This document shows positions 7,901 to 16,073 of a DNA stretch of 64,000 nt, in pieces. A program made the translations under genes and the position numbers. Under the pieces are notes generated by a model that worked only from the letters and a program-made list of their open reading frames with translations, made no database searches and had not been told where the DNA came from. The DNA is taken from contig NZ_JBANET010000013.1 in NCBI RefSeq assembly GCF_037026685.1, positions 62,001 to 126,000 of the forward strand. Direction: 5' to 3'. How positions within the stretch are numbered: the stretch's first letter is position 1; each line of letters opens with the position of its first letter. The stretch is from Orrella sp037026685. Lineage in GTDB: Bacteria > Pseudomonadota > Gammaproteobacteria > Burkholderiales > Burkholderiaceae_B.

Positions 7901-8419
7901 TTAATGGCCTAACGGCGCATCGCGCGGGCCGGCGCCCCGGATGCGGGCGGCCAGCTCCGAGGCCATCGCCGCATCGGGCATGGCCAAGGCCAGCACGCCG
8001 CGGTCCAGGGGCTCGGCGATCTCCGGAGCGGTGATCAGTTCGCGGTCGATCACCAGCGCCAGCAGGCTGCCCACGCGCGCGCGGCTGACCGCCGCCAGCC
8101 GGGCCGCGCCTTCCTCGGTAAAGCGCAGTCCCAGGTAGGCCTGGCCGTCCTCGCCCTGCAGGGCCGCAGCCTCGCTCAGATCCTCGCGGCCCAGCACCGG
8201 GCGCCGTTCGATGTAGAGCACGCCGTCGGGCACCTGCAGGACGCTGCGGCCCGGCTCGGGCTGCGTGCCGGCAACGAAGATCTCGACCAGGGCGGCGTGC
8301 GCCGCAGCGGCCTGGGCCTGCTCGCGACCGGCGCGGGAATCGGAAGGGGCCTGGCAGCCGGCCAGGGCAAGCAGCAAGGCGCCGGCCAGGGCCAGCGTCC
8401 GGCAGGAAAGCAGGGTCAT
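7901..8419 (-). CDS. SecD-P1-like lipoprotein of unknown function
   Basis: A 172-residue predicted lipoprotein. The signal peptide ends with the lipobox LALAGC (Cys22), and a Ser/Ala/Gln-rich tether follows. The body has the pattern GVLYIERRPVLGREDLSEAAAL, then LGLRFTEEGAARLAAVSRA and LALVIDRELITAPEIAEPL, which resembles the periplasmic P1 head subdomain of SecD/SecDF but without any translocase membrane domain. It would sit on the periplasmic side of a membrane. The neighbours (btrV-like, rplC) give no clear role. A short slippage-like repeat of CGGCTTAATGGC-type units overlaps its 3' end at about 7872-7915. Confidence 0.75.
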   Translation of the reverse strand: MTLLSCRTLALAGALLLALAGCQAPSDSRAGREQAQAAAAHAALVEIFVAGTQPEPGRSVLQVPDGVLYIERRPVLGREDLSEAAALQGEDGQAYLGLRFTEEGAARLAAVSRARVGSLLALVIDRELITAPEIAEPLDRGVLALAMPDAAMASELAARIRGAGPRDAPLGH

Positions 8420-8507
8420 CGCGCGCTCCAGAGTTTGCGCAGATTATTCCAGAGGCCGGCCCGCTGTGGCGGATCCGCCGCGCCGCGGGCTTGATGCCTT
8501 ATGGATC

Positions 8508-8536
8508 TTGCTAGTAGCCAACCTGCATGCTATAGT
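8508..8536 (+). promoter_or_regulatory. Sigma-70 promoter of the rplC ribosomal operon
   Basis: TTGCTA at 8508-8513, a 17-bp spacer, and TATAGT at 8531-8536 with an extended -10 TG at 8528-8529. This is one of the best consensus promoters in the window and lies about 200 nt before rplC. It implies that the ribosomal transcription unit here begins at rplC and not at rpsJ. Confidence 0.75.
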
Positions 8537-8542
8537 GCAAAG

Positions 8543-8738
8543 CTTGCCATTTTTGGCAGGAGCCGTATTTTTCGGCTGGCGGGCGAGCCTGTTGGGCTTT
8601 GCGGCTTGTTTTTTGCCGCGTCTTGTATGTGGTTCATAGGTGTTGCCTGGAGCGCCCGCCCGGCCGCAAATCAGAACGCCCGGAGATATTCCGGGCCTTA
8701 TTAGCCCCGACCAATCGCAGTCGGGAATGGAGAAAACG
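8543..8738 (+). other. Structured 5' leader of the rplC operon
   Basis: Between the promoter and rplC the transcript would fold into successive hairpins. Three have U-rich loops: TGCC-ATTTTT-GGCA near 8548, AGCCG-TATTTTT-CGGCT near 8562, and GCGGC-TTGTTTTTT-GCCGC near 8600. GCCCGGA-GATAT-TCCGGGC follows at 8678-8696 and CCCGAC-(8 nt)-GTCGGG at 8706-8725, the latter just before the ribosome binding site. No protein is encoded. L4-mediated feedback through an S10-operon leader is known in enterobacteria; whether this leader serves that role is inference. Confidence 0.5.
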
Positions 8739-9428
8739 ATGTCGAACACGACACCCACGCCTGCCGCATTCCGGCTCGGGCTGGTGGGCCGCAAGGTCGG
8801 CATGACCCGCGTGTTCACGGAAGATGGCGAGTCCATCCCCGTGACCGTGCTGGACGTGTCCAACAACCGCGTCGCCCAAGTCAAGTCTCTCGAGACCGAC
8901 GGCTATGCCGCCGTCCAGCTGGCCTACGGCTCGCGCCGCGCCTCGCGCGTGGCCAAGCCGCAAACCGGCCACTACGCCAAGGCCGGCGTCGAAGCCGGCA
9001 GCGTCCTGAAGGAATTCCGCCTCGATCCCGCCCGCGCCGCCGAGTTCACGCCCGGCAGCGTGGTGGCCGTCGAAAGCGTGTTCGAAGCCGGCCAGCAGGT
9101 CGACGTGACGGGCACCACCATCGGCAAGGGCTTTGCCGGCACCATCAAGCGCCACCACTTCGGTTCGCAGCGCGCCTCGCACGGCAACTCGCGCTCGCAC
9201 CGCGTGCCCGGCTCGATCGGCCAGGCCCAGGATCCCGGCCGCATCTTCCCCGGCAAGCGCATGTCCGGCCACCTCGGCGACGTGACCCGCACCGTCCAGA
9301 ACCTGGACGTGATCCGCGTGGACGCCGAGCGCGGCCTGCTGCTGGTCAAGGGCGCCGTCCCTGGCCACGCCGGCAGCGACATCGTCGTGCGTCCCGCCAT
9401 CAAGGCGCCTGCCAAGAAGGGAGCGTAA
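8739..9428 (+). CDS. rplC: 50S ribosomal protein L3
   Basis: A 229-residue L3. The signature region is clear: GTTIGKGFAGTIKRHHF, then SHGNSRSHRVPGSIGQ and KRMSGHLGD. The start at 8739 (MSNTTPTP) is preferred over the in-frame ATG at 8727 because GGAG at 8729-8732 gives proper spacing. It is the first gene of this S10-type operon; rpsJ, its usual upstream neighbour, is absent. Confidence 0.97.
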   Translation: MSNTTPTPAAFRLGLVGRKVGMTRVFTEDGESIPVTVLDVSNNRVAQVKSLETDGYAAVQLAYGSRRASRVAKPQTGHYAKAGVEAGSVLKEFRLDPARAAEFTPGSVVAVESVFEAGQQVDVTGTTIGKGFAGTIKRHHFGSQRASHGNSRSHRVPGSIGQAQDPGRIFPGKRMSGHLGDVTRTVQNLDVIRVDAERGLLLVKGAVPGHAGSDIVVRPAIKAPAKKGA

Positions 9429-9431
9429 GCC

Positions 9432-10052
9432 ATGGACATCAAGCTCCTGAACGAACAAGGCCAGTCCGACGCGACCTTCGCCGCGCCCGACACCGTCTTC
9501 GGCCGTGACTACAACGAAGCGCTGATCCACCAGATCGTGGTGGCCTACCAGGCCAACGCCCGTAGCGGCAACCGCGCCCAGAAGGACCGCTCGGAAGTCA
9601 AGCACTCCACCAAGAAGCCCTGGCGCCAGAAGGGTACCGGCCGCGCGCGCGCCGGCATGACCTCGTCGCCGCTGTGGCGTGGGGGTGGCCGCACCTTCCC
9701 GAACTCGCCCGACGAGAACTTCAGCCAGAAGGTCAACAAGAAGATGTACCGCGCAGGCATCCGCTCGATCCTGTCGCAGCTGGCCCGCGAAGGCCGCATC
9801 TCGGTGGTGGACTCCTTCTCGCTGGAATCGCCCAAGACCAAGCTCGCCGCCCAGAAGCTCAAGACGCTGGGCCTGGATTCGGTGCTCATCATCACCGACG
9901 CCGTGGACGAGAACGTCTACCTGGCCACCCGCAACCTGCCCCATGTTGCCGTGGTCGAACCGCGCTACGCCGATCCGCTGTCGCTGATCCACTACAAGAA
10001 CGTGTTGATCACCAAGCCGGCTATCGCCCAATTCGAGGAGATGCTGGGATGA
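9432..10052 (+). CDS. rplD: 50S ribosomal protein L4
   Basis: A 206-residue L4 that binds 23S rRNA early and lines the exit tunnel. The conserved loop STKKPWRQKGTGRARAG is followed by SPLWRGGGRTFP. It starts 3 nt after rplC. In enterobacteria L4 also represses its own operon; the leader upstream of rplC would be its target if that holds here. Confidence 0.97.
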   Translation: MDIKLLNEQGQSDATFAAPDTVFGRDYNEALIHQIVVAYQANARSGNRAQKDRSEVKHSTKKPWRQKGTGRARAGMTSSPLWRGGGRTFPNSPDENFSQKVNKKMYRAGIRSILSQLAREGRISVVDSFSLESPKTKLAAQKLKTLGLDSVLIITDAVDENVYLATRNLPHVAVVEPRYADPLSLIHYKNVLITKPAIAQFEEMLG

Positions 10053-10345
10053 ACGCAGATCGTCTGTTGCAAGTCATTCTGGCTCCGATCGTGACCGAAA
10101 AGGCCACGTTCGTCGCCGACAAGAACCAGCAGATCGCCTTCCGCGTCGTGGCCGATGCCACCAAGCCGGAGATCAAGGCGGCTGTCGAACTGCTCTTCAA
10201 GGTGCAAGTCGAGTCCGTGCAGGTCCTGAACCGCAAGGGCAAGGCCAAGCGTTTCGGCCGCTACACCGGCCGCCGCCGCAACGAGCGCAAGGCTTACGTC
10301 TCGCTCGTGGACGGCCAGGAAATCGACTTCGCGGAGGTGAAGTAA
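10049..10345 (+). CDS. rplW: 50S ribosomal protein L23
   Basis: A 98-residue L23, which docks trigger factor and SRP beside the exit tunnel. LAPIVTEKATFVADKNQ and VNRKGK-like VLNRKGKAKRFGRYTGRR are diagnostic. Its ATG overlaps the rplD stop by 4 nt (ATGA), indicating coupled translation. Confidence 0.97.
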   Translation: MNADRLLQVILAPIVTEKATFVADKNQQIAFRVVADATKPEIKAAVELLFKVQVESVQVLNRKGKAKRFGRYTGRRRNERKAYVSLVDGQEIDFAEVK

Positions 10346-11173
10346 ATGGCGCTCGTCAAAGTCAAGCCTACCTCGGCCGGCCGTCGCGGCATGGTCAAGG
10401 TCGTGTCGCCCAATCTGCACAAGGGCGCACCCTTCGCCGCGCTGGTCGAGAAAAAGACCCGCGGCTCGGGCCGTAACAACAACGGCCACATCACCGTTCG
10501 CCATCGTGGCGGCGGCCACAAGCAGCACTACCGCGTCGTCGACTTCCGTCGCGACAAGGACGGCATCCCGGCCAAGGTCGAGCGTCTCGAATACGACCCC
10601 AACCGCACCGCCCACATCGCGCTGCTGTGCTATGCCGACGGCGAGCGCCGCTACATCATCGCCCCGCGCGGCCTGGAAGTCGGCGCCACGCTGGTCTCGG
10701 GCATCGAAGCGCCGATCCGCGCCGGCAACACCCTGCCGATCCGCAACATCCCGGTCGGCAGCACGATCCACTGCATCGAGATGATCCCCGGCAAGGGCGC
10801 GCAACTGGCCCGTTCGGCCGGCGCCTCGGCGGTGCTGCTGGCGCGCGAAGGCGTCTACGCCCAGGTGCGCCTGCGCTCGGGCGAAGTGCGCCGCGTGCAC
10901 ATCGACTGCCGCGCCACCATCGGTGAAGTCGGCAATGAAGAACACAGCCTGCGCCAGATCGGCAAGGCCGGTGCAATGCGTTGGCGCGGCGTGCGTCCGA
11001 CGGTTCGTGGCGTGGCCATGAACCCGGTGGACCACCCGCACGGTGGCGGCGAAGGCCGCACCGGCGAGGCCCGCGAGCCGGTCAGCCCGTGGGGTACTCC
11101 GACGAAGGGTTACAAGACCCGTCGCAACAAGCGGACGAACAACATGATCGTCCAACGGCGCAAGCGCAAGTAA
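10346..11173 (+). CDS. rplB: 50S ribosomal protein L2
   Basis: A 275-residue L2, needed for subunit association and the peptidyl transferase region. The C-terminal signature GVAMNPVDHPHGGGEGR is intact, as is GRNNNGHITVRHRGGGHK near the N terminus. The start codon directly abuts the rplW stop. Confidence 0.97.
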   Translation: MALVKVKPTSAGRRGMVKVVSPNLHKGAPFAALVEKKTRGSGRNNNGHITVRHRGGGHKQHYRVVDFRRDKDGIPAKVERLEYDPNRTAHIALLCYADGERRYIIAPRGLEVGATLVSGIEAPIRAGNTLPIRNIPVGSTIHCIEMIPGKGAQLARSAGASAVLLAREGVYAQVRLRSGEVRRVHIDCRATIGEVGNEEHSLRQIGKAGAMRWRGVRPTVRGVAMNPVDHPHGGGEGRTGEAREPVSPWGTPTKGYKTRRNKRTNNMIVQRRKRK

Positions 11174-11185
11174 GAGGCGAACATC

Positions 11186-11461
11186 ATGTCACGTTCGATC
11201 AAGAAAGGACCCTTCGTCGACGCCCACCTGATCAAGAAGGTGGACAAGGCGGTCGCGGTCAAAGACAAGAAGCCGATCAAGACCTGGTCGCGCCGTTCCA
11301 CGATCCTGCCCGAGTTCATCGGCCTGACGATCGCTGTGCACAACGGCCGCCAGCACGTTCCCGTCTACATCAACGAGAACATGGTCGGCCACAAGCTCGG
11401 CGAGTTCGCCCTGACCCGTACTTTCAAGGGTCACGCGGCGGACAAGAAGGCGAAGAGGTAA
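11186..11461 (+). CDS. rpsS: 30S ribosomal protein S19
   Basis: A 91-residue S19 of the 30S head. SRSIKKGPFVDAHLIKKV at the N terminus, then STILPEFIGLTIAVHNGR and HKLGEFALTRTFKGH identify it. It lies in the standard rplB-rpsS-rplV order, 12 nt after rplB. Confidence 0.97.
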   Translation: MSRSIKKGPFVDAHLIKKVDKAVAVKDKKPIKTWSRRSTILPEFIGLTIAVHNGRQHVPVYINENMVGHKLGEFALTRTFKGHAADKKAKR

Positions 11462-11464
11462 GCG

Positions 11465-11794
11465 ATGGAAACCACTGCCAAGATCCGCGGAGTGAACATC
11501 TCCGCGCAGAAGACCCGGCTCGTTGCGGACCAGATCCGCGGCCTGCCGGTGGCCAAGGCGCTGAACATCCTCACGTTCTCGCCCAAGAAAGCGGCCGGCA
11601 TCCTGAAGAAGGCTGTCGAGTCCGCGATCGCCAACGCAGAACACAACGACGGCGCCGATATCGACGAGCTGAAGATCACGACCATCTACGTGGACAAGGC
11701 CGAGTCGCTCAAGCGTTTTTCCGCGCGTGCCAAGGGCCGCGGCAACCGTATCGAGAAGCAGACTTGCCACATCGTGGTCAAGGTCGGCGCCTAA
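11465..11794 (+). CDS. rplV: 50S ribosomal protein L22
   Basis: A 109-residue L22. The run RLVADQIRGLPVAKALNIL and the exit-tunnel beta-hairpin region ending KGRGNRIEKQTCHIVVKV are typical. It begins 3 nt after rpsS. Confidence 0.97.
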   Translation: METTAKIRGVNISAQKTRLVADQIRGLPVAKALNILTFSPKKAAGILKKAVESAIANAEHNDGADIDELKITTIYVDKAESLKRFSARAKGRGNRIEKQTCHIVVKVGA

Positions 11795-11803
11795 GGAGTC
11801 ACG

Positions 11804-12589
11804 ATGGGTCAGAAAATTCACCCGACCGGCTTCCGGCTCGCAGTCACCCGTAACTGGGGCTCGCGCTGGTACGCCGACGACAAGGCTTTCGGCGGCATGC
11901 TCGCCCAGGACATTCGCGTGCGCGAATACCTGAAGAAAAAGCTCAAGAGCGCTTCGGTGGGCCGCGTGGTCATCGAGCGCCCGGCCAAGAACGCCCGCAT
12001 CACCATCTACTCGGCCCGTCCGGGCGTGGTGATCGGCAAGCGCGGCGAGGACATCGAAAGCCTGAAGGGCGACCTGCAGCGCCTGATGGGCGTGCCCGTG
12101 CACGTCAACATCGAGGAGATCCGCAAGCCCGAGACCGACGCCCAGCTGATCGCCGACTCGATCGCGCAGCAGCTCGAAAAGCGCATCATGTTCCGCCGCG
12201 CCATGAAGCGCGCCATGCAGAACGCCATGCGCCTGGGCGCCCAGGGCATCAAGATCATGAGCTCGGGCCGCCTGAACGGCATTGAAATCGCCCGTACCGA
12301 GTGGTATCGCGAAGGCCGTGTGCCGCTGCACACCCTGCGCGCCAACATCGACTACGGCACGTCCGAAGCCAACACCACCTATGGCGTGATCGGCATCAAG
12401 GTCTGGGTCTACAAGGGCGACATGCTGCCCAACGGCGAACTGCCGCCCGAGACCGCTGCCCCCCGCGAGGAAGAGCGTCGTCCGCGCCGCGCTCCCCGCG
12501 GTGACCGTCCGGATGGTGCGCGCCGCCCCGCTGGCCGTGGCCGCGGTCCGCGCAAGCCTGACGCCGCCCCGGCGCCCGAAGGAGAATAA
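11804..12589 (+). CDS. rpsC: 30S ribosomal protein S3
   Basis: A 261-residue S3 lining the mRNA entry channel. The N-terminal GQKIHPTGFRL, the KH-domain GVVIGKRGEDIESL and the C-terminal domain EVKVWVYKG-like IKVWVYKGD are present. The C-terminal tail (after about residue 215) is a basic, Pro/Arg-rich extension longer than in enterobacteria, as in other betaproteobacteria. Confidence 0.97.
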   Translation: MGQKIHPTGFRLAVTRNWGSRWYADDKAFGGMLAQDIRVREYLKKKLKSASVGRVVIERPAKNARITIYSARPGVVIGKRGEDIESLKGDLQRLMGVPVHVNIEEIRKPETDAQLIADSIAQQLEKRIMFRRAMKRAMQNAMRLGAQGIKIMSSGRLNGIEIARTEWYREGRVPLHTLRANIDYGTSEANTTYGVIGIKVWVYKGDMLPNGELPPETAAPREEERRPRRAPRGDRPDGARRPAGRGRGPRKPDAAPAPEGE

Positions 12590-12591
12590 GC

Positions 12592-13008
12592 ATGCTGCAG
12601 CCAGCACGCAGAAAATACCGTAAAGAGCAAAAGGGCCGTAACACCGGCCTGGCTACCCGCGGCACCAACGTGTCGTTCGGCGAGTTCGGCCTGAAGGCGA
12701 CCGGCCGCGGCCGCCTGACCGCTCGCCAGATCGAGTCGGCGCGTCGTGCCATCAACCGTCACATCAAGCGTGGCGGCCGTATCTGGATCCGCATCTTCCC
12801 GGACAAGCCGATTTCGCAGAAGCCTGCCGAAGTCCGCATGGGTAACGGCAAGGGCAATCCGGAATACTGGGTCGCCGAAATCCAGCCCGGCAAGGTGCTG
12901 TACGAAATGGAAGGCGTGAGTGAAGAGCTGGCGCGCGAGGCGTTCCGCCTGGCCGCGGCCAAGCTGCCGATTTCCACGACGTTCGTGTCGCGTCACATCG
13001 GTGCCTGA
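12592..13008 (+). CDS. rplP: 50S ribosomal protein L16
   Basis: A 138-residue L16 with MLQPARRKYRKEQKGRN at the start and the signature RIWIRIFPDKPISQKPAEVRMG. It contributes to the A-site tRNA contact. It starts 2 nt after rpsC. Confidence 0.97.
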   Translation: MLQPARRKYRKEQKGRNTGLATRGTNVSFGEFGLKATGRGRLTARQIESARRAINRHIKRGGRIWIRIFPDKPISQKPAEVRMGNGKGNPEYWVAEIQPGKVLYEMEGVSEELAREAFRLAAAKLPISTTFVSRHIGA

Positions 13009-13019
13009 GGAGAATCGAT

Positions 13020-13211
13020 ATGAAAGCTAGCGAACTTCGTGCCAAGAGCACCGAAGAGCTCGGCAAAGAGCTCGAAAGCCTGTTGCGCGCCCAATTCGGC
13101 CTGCGCATGCAGAAAGCCACCCAGCAGCTGGCCAACAACAGCCAGCTCGGCAAGGTGCGCCGCGACATCGCGCGCGTGCGTACCGTGCTGACTGAAAAGG
13201 CGGGAAACTGA
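13020..13211 (+). CDS. rpmC: 50S ribosomal protein L29
   Basis: A 63-residue L29 (MKASELRAKSTEELGKEL; RRDIARVRTVLTEK), located near the exit tunnel. It has normal length and sits in the usual rplP-rpmC-rpsQ order with a GAGGAG ribosome binding site. Confidence 0.96.
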   Translation: MKASELRAKSTEELGKELESLLRAQFGLRMQKATQQLANNSQLGKVRRDIARVRTVLTEKAGN

Positions 13212-13212
13212 T

Positions 13213-13494
13213 ATGTCCGATACGCAAACCACCCAGACAGCCAAGCGCCAGCGCACGCTGGTCGGCAAGGTCGTCAGCAACAAGATGGACAAGACCGTCG
13301 TCGTTCTGGTCGAACGCCGCACCAAGCATCCCATCTACGGCAAGATCGTCATGCGCTCGAACAAGTACAAGGCGCACGACGAGGCGAACCAGTACAACGA
13401 GGGCGATACCGTCGAGATCGCCGAAGGCCGCCCCATCTCGCGTTCCAAGTCCTGGAGCGTGGTGCGCCTGGTCGAGGCCGCCCGCATCATCTGA
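13213..13494 (+). CDS. rpsQ: 30S ribosomal protein S17
   Basis: A 93-residue S17 (RTLVGKVVSNKMDKTVVVLVE; KYKAHDEANQYNEGDTVEI). It is the last gene of this S10-type transcription unit: a strong intrinsic terminator follows at 13522-13553 and the next gene is unrelated, whereas in many bacteria rplN follows directly. Confidence 0.97.
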   Translation: MSDTQTTQTAKRQRTLVGKVVSNKMDKTVVVLVERRTKHPIYGKIVMRSNKYKAHDEANQYNEGDTVEIAEGRPISRSKSWSVVRLVEAARII

Positions 13495-13521
13495 AGCGGT
13501 CCGATTCGTTGCAGTGCCCGG

Positions 13522-13553
13522 AAACGGCAGGGGAAACCCTGCCGTTTTTGTTT
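13522..13553 (+). terminator. Intrinsic terminator of the S10 operon
   Basis: ACGGCAGGG (13524-13532), a GAAA tetraloop, CCCTGCCGT (13537-13545) and a T-rich tail make a perfect 9-bp stem plus T tract. It lies 27 nt after rpsQ, so the ribosomal transcript ends before the catabolic cassette. Confidence 0.88.
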
Positions 13554-13672
13554 CTCCGGCGCTTCTCCGGCGCGCGCGGGCCCGTGCCTGCCTGGTGGCC
13601 GCGCGGCCGGGCGCGCCGCCGGCATCGCCTTTGCTGGCATGCCACTGTCGTAAATCTGCAAGAATGCCTGCT

Positions 13673-13698
13673 CTGTACGTACAGACCTGTACGTACAG
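13673..13698. promoter_or_regulatory. Twin 12-bp palindromic operators upstream of the kdgT-like gene
   Basis: CTGTACGTACAG occurs twice, at 13673-13684 and 13687-13698. Each copy is a perfect palindrome; their centres are 14 bp apart, and a degenerate third half (AGTACACT) follows. Paired palindromes of this type before a catabolic operon are typical operators; the GntR/UTRA regulator at 17127-18077 is the obvious candidate ligand-responsive binder. The gap 13554-13836 otherwise shows no gene, and I could not fix a convincing -35/-10 pair in it. Confidence 0.6.
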
Positions 13699-13836
13699 CA
13701 GTACACTAACGCCCGCAGCACTCCACGCTCGCTTCGGGCCGCCCTCCAGTTCCGCGTGCCGGCGCGCAGCCCATAAAACGACGTGACGCGCCTTGCGCAC
13801 GCCAAATCAAAACCAATCGTCCTGGAGACCTACATC

Positions 13837-14850
13837 GTGACGACAGAAAACGCCCGTTCGCCCTTCTTTGGCACCATGCAGAAGATTCCCGGCGGCCTGA
13901 TGCTGGTGCCGCTGATCCTGGGTTCGCTGGTCGGAACCTTCGCGCCCGACGCGCTGGGCATCGGCGGCTTCACCACGGCGCTGTTCAAGAACAGCGCCTT
14001 GCCGCTGATCGCGCTGCTGATCTTTGCGACGGGCACGCACGTCAATGCCCGCACCGGCGGTCCCATCCTGGCCACGGCCGGCACCATCCTGCTGATGAAG
14101 ACCATCGTGCCGGCCACGCTGATCATCATCCTGGGCGCCTACGTGGGCCTGGACGGCGTGCTGGGCGTGTCCATCCTGGCGCTGCTGGCGGCTTTCGACA
14201 ACAGCAACGGCGGCCTGTGGCTGGCCTATACCGGCCAGTACGGCGATGCGCGCGATCGCGGCGCCTACGTGGCCAGCGCCGTCAACGACGGCCCCTTCTT
14301 CAGCCTGCTGTTCCTGGGCGCCTCGGGCCTGGCCGACATTCCCTTCATCGCCCTGGTCGCCGCGCTGGTGCCGTTCCTGCTGGGCGTGCTGGTGGGCAAC
14401 CTGGATCCGAAGTGGCGCGACGTGCTCAAGCCCGTGCCCAACATCGTGATTCCCTTCTTCGCCTTCGCGCTGGGCACGGGCATCAACCTGGCCGCGGTGG
14501 TCAACGGCGGCATCACCGGCCTGATCCTGGGCCTGATCATCAGCCCCATCACCGGCGGCCTGGTCTACCTGGGCTATCGCTACATCCTGCGCCGCGGCGG
14601 CAAAAGCGGCCTGGGCTTTGCCGCCGGCACCACGGCCGGTAACGCCATCGCCACGCCCGCCGTGGTGGCCGCCGCCGATCCCAACTTCCAGCAATACGTG
14701 GCCACGGCCACCGCGCAGGTCGCCGCCTGCGTGCTGATCAGCTCCATCCTGGCGCCCGTGCTGGCTTCCTACTTCCTGAAGCGGGCCGGCGAGCTCAAGC
14801 CCGCCGGCGACGCCCAGCCCGAGGGGGCCGTGCCGGAGCCCAAGCTTTGA
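13837..14850 (+). CDS. 2-keto-3-deoxygluconate permease-family transporter
   Basis: KdgT-family carrier, 337 residues with about ten hydrophobic segments. The runs ALLAAFDNSNGGLWLAYTG, AYVASAVNDGPFFSLLFLG and GFAAGTTAGNAIATPA are characteristic of KdgT proteins. I chose the GTG at 13837 because GGAG lies 9 nt before it; upstream codons lack a binding site. It probably imports a sugar acid used by the two enzymes encoded next. Because those enzymes act on four-carbon acid sugars, the substrate is more likely threonate or erythronate than ketodeoxygluconate; that is inference. Its end overlaps the kinase start. Confidence 0.88.
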   Translation: MTTENARSPFFGTMQKIPGGLMLVPLILGSLVGTFAPDALGIGGFTTALFKNSALPLIALLIFATGTHVNARTGGPILATAGTILLMKTIVPATLIIILGAYVGLDGVLGVSILALLAAFDNSNGGLWLAYTGQYGDARDRGAYVASAVNDGPFFSLLFLGASGLADIPFIALVAALVPFLLGVLVGNLDPKWRDVLKPVPNIVIPFFAFALGTGINLAAVVNGGITGLILGLIISPITGGLVYLGYRYILRRGGKSGLGFAAGTTAGNAIATPAVVAAADPNFQQYVATATAQVAACVLISSILAPVLASYFLKRAGELKPAGDAQPEGAVPEPKL

Positions 14851-16073
14851 AGCCGCTGATCGCCATCGTTGCCGATGACCTGACCGGCTCGGGGGACACG
14901 GCGGTGCAGTTCGTGCGCGCCGGCTGGTCCACCCGCCTGTCGGTCGAGGACGCGCGGCGGGCCTTGCAGGGCTCGGCCAGCGAAGAGGTCGAGGTGCTGG
15001 CCGTCACGACGCAAAGCCGCGCCATGCCCGCCGCCCGCGCGGCGCAGGTGGTGGCCGACAATGTGGCGCGGCTGCGCGCAGCAGGCGTGACGCGGCTGTA
15101 CAAGAAGGTCGATTCGACGCTGCGCGGCGCGTTCAAGGCGGAGATCGACGCGGCGCGGCAGGCCTGGGCCGAGGACGCGATCGCGGTGATCTGCCCTGCC
15201 TTTCCCGCAACCGGGCGCACTGTCGAGGACGGCCGCCTGCTGGTGGACGGCCGGCCGGTCACCGAGACGTCCGCGGCCCGCGACCCGGTGACCCCGGTGA
15301 CCGAAAGCCACATTCCCACGCTGCTGGGCTGCGGCCATGTCGGCCAGCAGGCCGGCGAGGATGCGGCGGCGCTGGCCCGCCGCATCCAGGCCGCCGGGCC
15401 GGTGGTGGTGGTCGACGCCCGCGACGAGGCCGACCTGGAGCGCCTGGCGCAAGCCGTCGCGCTGCTGGGCGAGCGCGCCGTGCCGGTGGGCGCCGGCGGC
15501 CTGGCCATGCCGCTGGCGCGGCTGTGGGCGCGGGCCGGGCAATCGGAGCCGGTGCTGGTGGTGGTGACCTCGCAGCACAGCGCCGCGCGCGCCCAGGCGC
15601 GGGCGCTGGCGGGCGCCGGCGCGGCGGCCTGGACGCCCACGCTGGCGCAGCTGGCCGACGCCGGGCAATGGCAGGCCTGGACGGCGGCGCGGCTGGCGCA
15701 GCATCGCGCCGCCGGGGCCGGCGGCCAGGACGGCCCGCGCACGCTGATGCTGCTGGCCCCCGAAGGGCGGCTGGCGGGCCTGGATTCCGAGACCGTCGCG
15801 CAACGCCTGGGCGCGCTGGCCGCCGAACTGATCGGCGCCGGCGCGGCCGGGGTCGTGGCCACCGGCGGCGATGGCGCCCGGCAGGTGCTGCTGGCCGCGC
15901 AGGCCGACGGCATCGCGCTGGTCGGTGAAGTAATGGGCGGCGTGCCCCTGGGCACGCTGACCGGCGGCCCGCACGCGGGCCTGCCCGTGGTGACCAAGGC
16001 CGGCGGCTTTGGCACCGAGGACGTATTGGTTCGCGCGGTCTGCGCGATCCGCGACAGGAGATTCAAGCGATGA
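14847..16073 (+). CDS. Four-carbon acid sugar kinase family protein (DUF1537, DtnK/DenK/OtnK-like)
   Basis: A 408-residue kinase of the former DUF1537 family, which phosphorylates threonate, erythronate or 2-oxo-tetronate. The N-terminal IAIVADDLTGSGDTAVQFVR holds the substrate-binding Asp pair; the C-terminal nucleotide domain has VVATGGDGARQVL and the terminal VVTKAGGFGTED. The start is TTG at 14847, overlapping the kdgT-like stop (TTGA). The neighbour PdxA2 points to D-threonate or D-erythronate phosphorylation followed by oxidation and decarboxylation. Exact stereochemistry cannot be read from sequence. Confidence 0.85.
   Translation: MKPLIAIVADDLTGSGDTAVQFVRAGWSTRLSVEDARRALQGSASEEVEVLAVTTQSRAMPAARAAQVVADNVARLRAAGVTRLYKKVDSTLRGAFKAEIDAARQAWAEDAIAVICPAFPATGRTVEDGRLLVDGRPVTETSAARDPVTPVTESHIPTLLGCGHVGQQAGEDAAALARRIQAAGPVVVVDARDEADLERLAQAVALLGERAVPVGAGGLAMPLARLWARAGQSEPVLVVVTSQHSAARAQARALAGAGAAAWTPTLAQLADAGQWQAWTAARLAQHRAAGAGGQDGPRTLMLLAPEGRLAGLDSETVAQRLGALAAELIGAGAAGVVATGGDGARQVLLAAQADGIALVGEVMGGVPLGTLTGGPHAGLPVVTKAGGFGTEDVLVRAVCAIRDRRFKR

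Noticed and set aside
7872..7915. Short tandem-like repeat of CGGCTTAATGGC units as a phase-variation tract
   Set aside because: Units are imperfect, few, and lie at the end of or after convergent genes, so slippage would not switch expression.
13495..13836. Possible small genes between rpsQ and the permease gene
   Set aside because: Frames here are short, Arg-rich and lack ribosome binding sites; terminator and operator signals explain the region better.
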